Source: Actinomycetes bacterium (GTDB taxonomy: Bacteria; Actinomycetota; Acidimicrobiia; Acidimicrobiales; UBA8190). From it: a stretch of DNA of 37,652 nt. Under the pieces are notes generated by a model that saw only the letters and a list, made by a program, of their open reading frames with translations, had not been told where the DNA came from and made no database searches. The DNA lies in the NCBI GenBank assembly GCA_021819525.1, contig JAKAQW010000016.1:1-37652 (forward strand), read 5' to 3'. Positions 1 through 6,792 of this stretch are shown piece by piece. Position numbers and translations under genes: made by a program. Within the stretch, counting starts at the first letter, position 1, and each line of letters opens with the position of its first letter.

Positions 1-149
1 GGGGCCGTAGGCTCGAGCCAGCGAGCCAGGTACCAAGGCTCTGGCGGATCCTGCGTCGACGGCGCTGCTCGAGGGTCGGACGCCGGGGTCGGCGACCGAG
101 GGCGACAGGACCAACGGCGACTGACGGCGACTGACAAGGTCGAGTCACG
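1..149. other. 5' edge, no gene called
   Basis: This GC-rich leader precedes the first gene. One frame is open from base 11 to a TGA at 122-124 and would give a low-complexity, Ala/Gly/Thr-rich tail, but it has a TAG at 8-10 just inside the window. It therefore cannot be shown to be the end of an upstream gene. An AAGGT at 136-140 is a weak ribosome-binding site for the gene at 150. Confidence 0.3.
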
Positions 150-1841
150 ATGGCGACTACGGTGGCGACGATGAGGGCCGGCACGACCGATCGTTCGACA
201 GAGGGACCCGCTGCGGCGACGCCCGAAGTCCGGTTCCCGCTGATCGACCTGGCGTCGCAGCCTCCAGAGCCCGACGCAGCCCGCAACGACGCCTATCACC
301 GTGGACTCGCTTCAGACCTGCGCTCCCGCCTCCGGGCCGCGGCGAGCGGTGGGCCAGAGGCATCGCGTCGCCGGCACGTGGCGAGGGGCAAGCTGCTGCC
401 ACGTGACCGCCTCGCGCGACTGCTCGATCCCGGTTCTCCGTTCCTCGAGCTATCCGCACTGGCGGCGAACGGCTGCTACGACGACGAAGCCCCGGCTGCT
501 GGCATCGTCTGCGGGGTGGGGCGGGTGGCGGGTCGCCTGTGCGTCGTCGTAGTGAACGACGCCACCGTCAAGGGCGGCACCTACTACCCGCTCACCGTGA
601 AAAAGCATCTTCGGGCCCAGGAAGTGGCATTGGAGAACCGGCTTCCCTGCATCTACCTGGTGGACTCCGGCGGCGCGTTCCTTCCCGCTCAAGACGAGGT
701 GTTCCCCGATCGCGACCACTTCGGCCGCATCTTCTACAACCAGGCCACCATGTCACGACAGGGCATCGCCCAGATCGCTGCCGTGCTGGGGTCCTGCACG
801 GCGGGGGGCGCCTACGTGCCCGCCATGAGCGACGAGGCGGTCATCGTGGCCGGCCAGGGGACCATCTTTCTCGGCGGTCCGCCGTTGGTGAAGGCAGCGA
901 CCGGCGAGGTGGTGACCGCCGAGGAGCTCGGCGGCGGCGAGCTGCACGCTCGGCGCTCGGGGGTGACCGATCACTTGGCTGCAGATGACGCCGAGGCGCT
1001 GGCCATGGTGCGGGCCATGGTCGGCACGTTGCCGGCACCACCCCCGGCTCCGTGGACGGTGGCAGCCACCGAGGATCCCTTGGTCGATCCCACCAGCATC
1101 TACAGCGTCGTGCCCGTGGACCTGCGCACCCCCTACGACGTGCGGGCTGTGCTGGCCCGGGTGCTCGACGGGTCGCGGATGCTCGAGTTCAAAGCCGAGT
1201 ACGGCACCACCTTGGTGTGCGGCTTCGGCCGTGTCCATGGGCACATCGTGGGTGTGGTGGCGAACAACGGTGTGCTGTTCTCGGAGTCGGCGCTCAAAGG
1301 CGCCCACTTCGTCGAGGTGTGCGATCGAAGAGGCATCCCCTTGCTGTTCCTCCAGAACGTGAGCGGTTTCATGGTCGGGCGTGACTACGAGGCCGGTGGG
1401 ATCGCCAAGCACGGAGCGAAGATGGTGACCGCCGTGGCGTGCGCCCGAGTGCCGAAGCTCACCGTGGTGATCGGCGGGAGCTTCGGCGCCGGCAATTACT
1501 CGATGTGCGGCCGGGCATATGGCCCCCGGTTCCTCTGGATGTGGCCCAACGCACGGATCTCGGTGATGGGCGGCGAGCAGGCCGCCTCGGTGCTGGCCAC
1601 GGTGCGCCGGGACCAGGTCGAGGCGGCCGGTGGCCAGTGGTCCGAAGACGAGGAAGAAGCGTTGAAAGCCCCCGTGCGAGACCAGTACGAGCAGCAGGGC
1701 AACCCGTACTACGCCACCGCCCGGCTGTGGGACGACGGGATCATCGACCCGGCCGACACCCGCCGGGTGGTCGGCCTGGCTCTGTCGGCGGCAGCCAACG
1801 CTCCCCTCGGCGACGTCGGCTACGGCGTGTTCCGGATGTGA
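150..1841 (+). CDS. mccB: Methylcrotonyl-CoA carboxylase-type carboxyltransferase (beta) subunit
   Basis: This is the carboxyltransferase half of a biotin-dependent acyl-CoA carboxylase. It moves CO2 from carboxybiotin to the acyl-CoA, most likely 3-methylcrotonyl-CoA in leucine breakdown. At 563 residues it matches the family length. Both crotonase-like halves are present. The N-terminal half has [11 protein letters not shown] and [17 protein letters not shown] (about residues 218-250). The C-terminal half has [21 protein letters not shown] and [15 protein letters not shown] (about 405-480), which is the signature of methylcrotonyl-CoA rather than propionyl-CoA carboxylases. ATG at 150 follows AAGGT; an in-frame ATG at 171 is an alternative start. 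The biotin subunit follows after 10 bases and HMG-CoA lyase lies downstream, which supports the leucine assignment. A geranyl-CoA or other branched enoyl-CoA substrate cannot be excluded. Confidence 0.9.
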   Translation: MATTVATMRAGTTDRSTEGPAAATPEVRFPLIDLASQPPEPDAARNDAYHRGLASDLRSRLRAAASGGPEASRRRHVARGKLLPRDRLARLLDPGSPFLELSALAANGCYDDEAPAAGIVCGVGRVAGRLCVVVVNDATVKGGTYYPLTVKKHLRAQEVALENRLPCIYLVDSGGAFLPAQDEVFPDRDHFGRIFYNQATMSRQGIAQIAAVLGSCTAGGAYVPAMSDEAVIVAGQGTIFLGGPPLVKAATGEVVTAEELGGGELHARRSGVTDHLAADDAEALAMVRAMVGTLPAPPPAPWTVAATEDPLVDPTSIYSVVPVDLRTPYDVRAVLARVLDGSRMLEFKAEYGTTLVCGFGRVHGHIVGVVANNGVLFSESALKGAHFVEVCDRRGIPLLFLQNVSGFMVGRDYEAGGIAKHGAKMVTAVACARVPKLTVVIGGSFGAGNYSMCGRAYGPRFLWMWPNARISVMGGEQAASVLATVRRDQVEAAGGQWSEDEEEALKAPVRDQYEQQGNPYYATARLWDDGIIDPADTRRVVGLALSAAANAPLGDVGYGVFRM

Positions 1842-1851
1842 GGCGGGTACG

Positions 1852-4047
1852 GTGGTGGTGACGCATCGCCCTTCGGGCATCGGGTCGGTTCGGCGAGCGA
1901 TCAGCTGCGTGCTGGTCGCGAACCGGGGGGAGATCGTGGTCCGGATCTGTCGGACGCTGACAGCTCGGGGCATGGCGTCGGTGGCGGTGCACACACCGCC
2001 AGATGCCTCCGCCCCTCACGTGCGGGGCGCCGACACGGCCGTCGAGCTCGGAAGCTATCTCGATGCGGAGGCTCTGGTGGCCGCAGCGCTGCGAACCGGG
2101 GCCGATGCCGTGCACCCCGGCTACGGGTTCCTCTCCGAAGATGCCGGCTTCGCCCGGGCGGTGATCGACGCCGGGCTGACCTGGATCGGCCCACCGCCAG
2201 ATGCCATGGAGCAGATGGCTGACAAGGCCCGGGCCAAGCAGCTGGTGGCCGCGGCCGGTGTCCCGGTGGTCCCAGGCAGCGACGCCAGCATGGTGAGCGA
2301 CCGCGAGCTGCTCGAAGCGGCCAGGGAGGTGGGCTTCCCGGTGCTCGTGAAACCGGCTGCCGGCGGCGGAGGCAAAGGCATGCACGTCGTGAGCGCACCG
2401 AGCGACCTGCTCGCCGTGCTGGCGGCTGCGCGGCGCGAAGCAGCCGGCGCCTTCGGTGACGACCGGCTGCTCGTGGAGCGTCTGGTGACCCGACCCCGCC
2501 ACATCGAGGTCCAGGTGTTCGCCGACACCCATGGCCACGTGGTGCATCTCGGCGAGCGCGAGTGCAGCCTCCAGCGCCGCCACCAGAAGATCGTGGAAGA
2601 AGCCCCCTCTCCACTGCTCGACGCGAGGACTCGCCGGGCCATGGCGGACCATGCCATGGCCGTGGCATCGGCCTGCGGCTACGTCGGTGCCGGCACTGTG
2701 GAGCTCATCGTGTCAGCAGACCGACCAGACGAGTACTTCTTCATGGAGATGAACACCCGGCTGCAGGTCGAGCATCCGGTCACCGAGCTGGTGACCGGCA
2801 TCGACCTGGTGGACTGGCAGCTTCAGGTGGCTGCCGGGGAACCCTTGCCCCTCGGCCAGGACGACATCGTGGTGTCCGGTCATGCCGTGGAGGCCCGTCT
2901 CTACGCCGAAGATCCCCGGAGGGGGTTCCTTCCGGCAGCCGGCACCATCGTGGCGGTCGAGGAGCCCACTGGTCGGCCCGGAGTCCGGGTCGACTCCGCC
3001 CTCGAGGTCGGCCAGGTAGTCGGTACCCGCTACGATCCCATGCTGGCCAAGGTCGTCGCCTGGGGCGCCGGTCGAGGTGAGGCGCTTGGCCGCCTGCGTG
3101 GGGCGCTGCGGGCGACAACGGTGCTCGGGGTCACCACCAACCTCGACTACCTGGTGAAGCTGCTGGAGCATCCAGACGTGGCGGCCGGTCGTCTCGACAC
3201 CGAGCTGGTGGAGCGCACCGTGGACCAGCTCCTCGCCGAGGAGGGTCAGGTCACCGAGAAGTGCACGGCCTCCGAGCCCGAGGGCACTGCGCTTCGAGCC
3301 GGCACCGCTCGCGCAGCGGTGGCGGCGGTGGCATGGTGGCTCGTCTCCGTCGAGCCGTGCGGTGCATTGGTCGATCCGTGGGCCATGGCTGACGGGTGGC
3401 GGGTCGGGGGGCCGGACGCGTCGAGGTTCCCGTTGCACGTCGACGGCCAAGCGGTGACAGTGGCGGTCCGGGGCCGGGCCGACGGTGCCGAGGTGCAAGT
3501 GGGCGGGGGGCCACCGCAGACGGTCTCGGCCCGGGTCACAGGGAACAGGTTGCTCGTCACCCACGCCGGGGTCACCACCCCCTGGGTGGTGGCACGGAGC
3601 GGGGACGAGATCTGGCTGGGTCGAGGCGGCCGAGCCTGGCGGGTCCTCGTCGATCCGGCTACGACCACCAGCGGTACGGGAGCCCGCCGCGGTGGCGGGG
3701 TGGTGACGAGCCCCATGCCCGGTGTCGTGGTGGCGCTCCACGCGGCATCAGGGGACCGGGTCGCCGCGGGCCAGGTGCTGGTGGCGGTGGAAGCCATGAA
3801 GATGGAGCACGCTGTGGTGTCGCCGATCGACGGTGTGGTAGGCGCCGTGCTGGTGCGCGCCGGGGAGAACGTGGCACTCGATCAGCCGCTAGCCGAAGTG
3901 CAGGCAGAGGCAGCGGCAGAGGCAGAGGCAGCGGCAGAGTTAGAGGTAGAGGTAGAGGAAGCGGCAGAGGTAGCGGCAGAGTTAGAGGTAGAGGAAGCGG
4001 CAGAGGAGGCGGCAGAGGCAGAGCTGGACCGACGGGAGCGATGGTGA
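1852..4047 (+). CDS. mccA: Acyl-CoA carboxylase biotin carboxylase/BCCP (alpha) subunit
   Basis: This subunit carboxylates its own biotin using ATP and bicarbonate and pairs with the preceding carboxyltransferase. The biotin carboxylase domain starts at VLVANRGEI (about residue 20), has the ATP-grasp glycine loop GGGGKGMH near residue 170 and EMNTRLQVEHPVTE near 299-312. A bridging region follows. The biotinyl domain carries EAMKMEH, with the biotinylated lysine near residue 650. The start is one of three consecutive GTG codons (1852, 1855, 1858) behind a GGCGGG stretch; 1852 is given, and the choice matters little because homology begins about 20 residues in. Oddly, after the biotin domain the protein runs into about 50 residues made almost only of Ala, Glu, Val and Leu, encoded by a hexanucleotide repeat. 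The stop overlaps the next gene by 7 bases. Confidence 0.92.
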   Translation: MVVTHRPSGIGSVRRAISCVLVANRGEIVVRICRTLTARGMASVAVHTPPDASAPHVRGADTAVELGSYLDAEALVAAALRTGADAVHPGYGFLSEDAGFARAVIDAGLTWIGPPPDAMEQMADKARAKQLVAAAGVPVVPGSDASMVSDRELLEAAREVGFPVLVKPAAGGGGKGMHVVSAPSDLLAVLAAARREAAGAFGDDRLLVERLVTRPRHIEVQVFADTHGHVVHLGERECSLQRRHQKIVEEAPSPLLDARTRRAMADHAMAVASACGYVGAGTVELIVSADRPDEYFFMEMNTRLQVEHPVTELVTGIDLVDWQLQVAAGEPLPLGQDDIVVSGHAVEARLYAEDPRRGFLPAAGTIVAVEEPTGRPGVRVDSALEVGQVVGTRYDPMLAKVVAWGAGRGEALGRLRGALRATTVLGVTTNLDYLVKLLEHPDVAAGRLDTELVERTVDQLLAEEGQVTEKCTASEPEGTALRAGTARAAVAAVAWWLVSVEPCGALVDPWAMADGWRVGGPDASRFPLHVDGQAVTVAVRGRADGAEVQVGGGPPQTVSARVTGNRLLVTHAGVTTPWVVARSGDEIWLGRGGRAWRVLVDPATTTSGTGARRGGGVVTSPMPGVVVALHAASGDRVAAGQVLVAVEAMKMEHAVVSPIDGVVGAVLVRAGENVALDQPLAEVQAEAAAEAEAAAELEVEVEEAAEVAAELEVEEAAEEAAEAELDRRERW
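3904..4023 (+). repeat. Hexanucleotide-type repeat encoding an acidic Ala/Glu tail
   Basis: About 120 bases are built from GCAGAG, GCGGCAGAG and (G/T)TAGAG units. In frame they encode an AEAAAE/ELEVEE-type low-complexity tail at the C-terminus of the biotin carboxylase subunit, beyond the last structured strand of the biotinyl domain. The repeat is imperfect and in frame, so unit changes would alter length but not reading frame. Confidence 0.75.
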
Positions 4048-5153
4048 CCTGGGCCCTCCCTGTCGTTCACCGCCGTGGTGGGCTGCCCGAGCGGGTGACC
4101 ATCTGGGAAGTGGGACCCCGCGACGGCCTGCAGAACGAACCGTCGATGGTGCCGACTTCGGTGAAAGCCGAGCTCATCGCACGCCTGGTTGGTGCCGGGC
4201 TGCAGACGGTGGAAGCCACGAGCTTCGTCGCGCCGCAGTGGGTGCCGCAGCTGGCCGACGCCGAGCAGCTCTTCGAGCTGTTGGAGCGGCCGCAGGGGGT
4301 GCGGTTTCCAGTGCTCGTCCCGAACCGGGCCGGATTGGCCAGGGCCATGGCCTGCGGGGTGCAGGACGTCTGTGTGTTCGCCAGCGCCACCGAGTCCTTC
4401 GCCCGGCGCAACCTGAACCGGTCGATGGCCCAAGCGCTGGCCATGTTCGCCCCTGTCATCGGCGAAGCCGTGGCCAGCGGCCTTCGAGTCCGAGGCTACG
4501 TCTCGATGTGCTTCGGTGACCCATGGGAAGGTGACGTCCCCGCCGGCCAGGTCGTCGCTGTCACCGAGTCGCTGCTCGAGATGGGCTGCGACCAGGTGAG
4601 CTTGGGGGACACCATCGGGGTGGCTACCACCGGGCAGGTAGTCGACCTCGTGGCCGCCCTCCAGCGTGTAGGTATCGGGCCCGAGCACCTTGCCGTGCAC
4701 TTCCACGACACCTACGGCCAGGCCCTGGCCAACACCCTGGTCGCCGTCGAATGTGGCGTGACGACCCTCGACGCGTCGGCCGGAGGCCTCGGAGGCTGTC
4801 CGTTTGCCGCCAGCGCTACGGGGAACCTGGCCACCGAAGACCTCTGCTTCGCCCTTCACGGCTTGGGCATCGACACCGGGGTGGACCTCGATCGACTGGT
4901 GGAGGTCTCGCAATGGATGGCCGCCCAGCTCGGCCGGCCGAGCCCGTCGAAGGTGGTGCAGGCCCTCACGAGCCGACGAACCGCAGCGTCTGGCCGCCCA
5001 GCGGCCGACGACCTGGGGAGGCCCTTGCCGGGCGACGGCTCCGACGCGCTGCCGCCGGTTCCCGACCATGTCACCGAGCTGCCGGGCCGCACGCAGGAGC
5101 AGCAACGGTCTCGTAGGGGCGATGATGCCGGCCCATCGCGTGCAGGTCTCTAG
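4041..5153 (+). CDS. mvaB: Hydroxymethylglutaryl-CoA lyase
   Basis: It cleaves 3-hydroxy-3-methylglutaryl-CoA into acetoacetate and acetyl-CoA, the last step of leucine degradation. The TIM-barrel domain starts with the family hallmark GPRDGLQNE near residue 25. It also has VEATSFVAPQWVPQLADA and the cysteine-loop signature GGLGGCPFAASATGN with its active-site Cys. ATG at 4041 lies inside the end of the biotin subunit gene (7-base overlap), so translation is probably coupled. The family is usually about 300 residues. This one has 370, the extra being a Pro/Arg/Ser-rich, probably disordered C-terminal tail of about 60 residues after the SKVVQALTSRR region. Longer upstream readings in the same frame are a shadow of the carboxylase gene. 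Confidence 0.92.
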   Translation: MVTWALPVVHRRGGLPERVTIWEVGPRDGLQNEPSMVPTSVKAELIARLVGAGLQTVEATSFVAPQWVPQLADAEQLFELLERPQGVRFPVLVPNRAGLARAMACGVQDVCVFASATESFARRNLNRSMAQALAMFAPVIGEAVASGLRVRGYVSMCFGDPWEGDVPAGQVVAVTESLLEMGCDQVSLGDTIGVATTGQVVDLVAALQRVGIGPEHLAVHFHDTYGQALANTLVAVECGVTTLDASAGGLGGCPFAASATGNLATEDLCFALHGLGIDTGVDLDRLVEVSQWMAAQLGRPSPSKVVQALTSRRTAASGRPAADDLGRPLPGDGSDALPPVPDHVTELPGRTQEQQRSRRGDDAGPSRAGL

Positions 5154-5176
5154 TGTCACCAAGACGAGGAGGAACG

Positions 5177-6367
5177 GTGGGTCTGTCGTCCGAGGACGCG
5201 CTGTCGTCCGAGCATGGGCTGTCGTCCGAGCATGTCGAGCTCGTTCGGACGGTTCGGCGCTTCGCAGTGCAGGAGGTGGCACCGGTGATCGGCGGCTACT
5301 ACCAGCGCGGCGAGCTCCCCTATCCGCTGCTGGAGCGCATGGGGGCAATGGGCCTGTTCGGCCTGCCCTTCCCCGAGGAGTACGGGGGGATGGGGGGCGA
5401 CTACCTGGCGCTGTGCCTGGCGCTCGAAGAGCTGGCCCGGGTGGACTCGTCGCTGGCTATCACCCTGGAGGCCGGGGTCGGGCTCGGGGCTATGCCCATC
5501 TTCCGGTTCGGGACCGAAGCGCAACGCCTGCGGTGGCTGCCCGACCTGTGCACGGGCCGGGCGCTCGGCGCCTTCGGGCTCACCGAGCCCGGTGGGGGAT
5601 CCGACGCTGGCGCTACGCGGACCACCGCCCGACGTGAGGGAGACCAGTGGGTGATCGACGGCTCCAAGGCGTTCATCACCAACTCCGGCACTGCCATCAC
5701 GTCGCTGGTGACCGTGACAGCGGTGACCGGCCGCGCCGAAGACGGACGACCTCGGATCTCGACCATCATCGTGCCAGCGGGCACGGAAGGGTTCTCGGTG
5801 GCGCCCGGGTACTCCAAGGTCGGCTGGACGGCCTCTGATACCCACGAGCTGTCGTTCGCCGACTGCCGCGTGCCGGCGGACCACCTGCTCGGCGAAGAGG
5901 GCCGTGGCTATGCGCAGTTCCTCTCCATCCTCGACGAGGGGCGGATCGCGATCGCAGCGCTATCGGTCGGGCTGGCGCAGGGATGCATCGACGAGTGCGT
6001 GGCATACGTCGGTGAGCGTGAGGCGTTCGGCCACAAGATCGGCGCTTCCCAGGTCCTGCAGTTCAAGCTGGCGGACATGGACGCGAGGACCCACGTGGCG
6101 CGCCTGGCCTGGCGTGACGCCGCGGCCCGGCTGTTAGCCGGCCAGCCTGTGAAACGTGAGGCGGCCATCGCCAAGCTGGTGGCCTCCGACGCTGCCATGG
6201 TGAACGCCCGGGAGGCGACGCAGATCTTCGGCGGTGCAGGTTTCATGAACGACACCGCGGTCGGCCGTTTCTACCGTGACGCCAAGATCCTCGAGATCGG
6301 CGAGGGGACCTCCGAGGTCCAACGCATGCTCATCGCCCGGCACCTGGGTCTCCCGGTGACCACCTGA
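5177..6367 (+). CDS. Acyl-CoA dehydrogenase
   Basis: A flavin enzyme that alpha,beta-dehydrogenates an acyl-CoA and hands electrons to ETF. It has the N-terminal helical domain, the FAD-contact motif FGLTEPGGGSD and the C-terminal RDAKILEIGEGTSEVQ. The glutamate in IGEGTSE (about residue 376) is at the catalytic-base position of medium- and short-chain enzymes; authentic isovaleryl-CoA dehydrogenases have a small residue there and place the base elsewhere. So operon context suggests isovaleryl-CoA, but the residue argues for a short- or branched-chain or general enzyme. GTG at 5177 follows AGGAGG (5167-5172) and is preferred over the in-frame GTG at 5153. The N-terminus holds three near-identical LSSE units from a short DNA repeat. 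Confidence 0.85.
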   Translation: MGLSSEDALSSEHGLSSEHVELVRTVRRFAVQEVAPVIGGYYQRGELPYPLLERMGAMGLFGLPFPEEYGGMGGDYLALCLALEELARVDSSLAITLEAGVGLGAMPIFRFGTEAQRLRWLPDLCTGRALGAFGLTEPGGGSDAGATRTTARREGDQWVIDGSKAFITNSGTAITSLVTVTAVTGRAEDGRPRISTIIVPAGTEGFSVAPGYSKVGWTASDTHELSFADCRVPADHLLGEEGRGYAQFLSILDEGRIAIAALSVGLAQGCIDECVAYVGEREAFGHKIGASQVLQFKLADMDARTHVARLAWRDAAARLLAGQPVKREAAIAKLVASDAAMVNAREATQIFGGAGFMNDTAVGRFYRDAKILEIGEGTSEVQRMLIARHLGLPVTT

Positions 6368-6376
6368 GGACCCGCG

Positions 6377-6491
6377 CAGCGCCCCACCGCTCTGCCAGCA
6401 GGCCAGCCCGGCCTATGGGGCGGCCACCAGGGCAGTCCGGCCAGCGCCCCACCGCTCTGCCACCAGGCCAGCCCGGCCTATGGGGCGGCTA
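6377..6491. repeat. Two direct copies of a 50-bp hairpin-forming element
   Basis: Copy 1 (6377-6426) and copy 2 (6442-6491) differ at only two of 50 positions and start 65 bases apart. Each copy contains CGCCCCA near its start and TGGGGCG near its end, so each can fold into a 7-bp GC stem around an inner GGCC-rich loop. They sit just after the acyl-CoA dehydrogenase stop, so a duplicated intrinsic terminator or a REP-like element is plausible. No T-run follows either copy. Confidence 0.7.
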
Positions 6492-6516
6492 ACCACATGC
6501 TGGCACAAGAGGGGTG

Positions 6517-6606
6517 CTGCTCATCCTGGTCATCCTGCTCATCCTGCTCGTCCTGCTTGTCTTGCTCGTCCTGCTTGTCTTGCTCGCCCTGCTCGTCTTG
6601 CTCGTG
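6517..6606. repeat. 9-nt microsatellite (CTGCTCRTC type)
   Basis: About ten imperfect copies of a nine-base CTGCTCATC/CTGCTCGTC/CTGCTTGTC unit run through this non-coding gap. A frame opening at GTG 6514 would read Leu/Val/Ile repeats resembling a membrane helix (62 codons), and the other strand reads Gln/Asp/Glu repeats. No ribosome-binding site or conserved flank supports either, so it is recorded as a repeat only. The rest of 6368-6792 shows the hairpin repeats and a promoter-like site, but no gene. Confidence 0.7.
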
Positions 6607-6732
6607 CCGTGGCTGTTCCTGCACCCGGGCACCCGGCGAGGTGTGCCCGTCACATGGCGTACCACCACAACGCACAAGCATCACAATGACGAGACAATCT
6701 GAATACCTTCTCCTGATCCGCTTGTATGCGCC

Positions 6733-6762
6733 TTGACAGACGTGCGCATAGCTGCACACGAT
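6733..6762 (+). promoter_or_regulatory. Candidate sigma70-type promoter for the repeat-domain protein
   Basis: A perfect TTGACA (6733-6738) is followed after 18 bases by CACGAT (6757-6762), a weak TANNNT-like -10. The region from about 6655 to 6765 is less GC-rich than its surroundings. The predicted transcript would start about 20-25 bases before the ATG at 6793, leaving room for its GGGAGGGA ribosome-binding site. Confidence 0.4.
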
Positions 6763-6792
6763 AAGAGCGCGGGGGCAGGGGAGGGATCAAGT

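Noticed and set aside
753-1994. 413-codon minus-strand frame opposite the carboxyltransferase
   Set aside because: His/Gly/Arg-rich translation with no motif; shadow of the mccB gene.
3251-3797. Minus-strand frames opposite the biotin carboxylase gene
   Set aside because: Arg/Pro/Thr-rich shadows of mccA without motifs.
6514-6702. Small membrane protein encoded by the microsatellite
   Set aside because: No ribosome-binding site, sequence made only of repeat units, and a TTGACA promoter-like site follows; low complexity explains the hydrophobic reading.
6733-6792. TTG start extending the surface protein by 20 residues
   Set aside because: The TTG is part of a TTGACA promoter box and has no ribosome-binding site; ATG 6793 has a good one.
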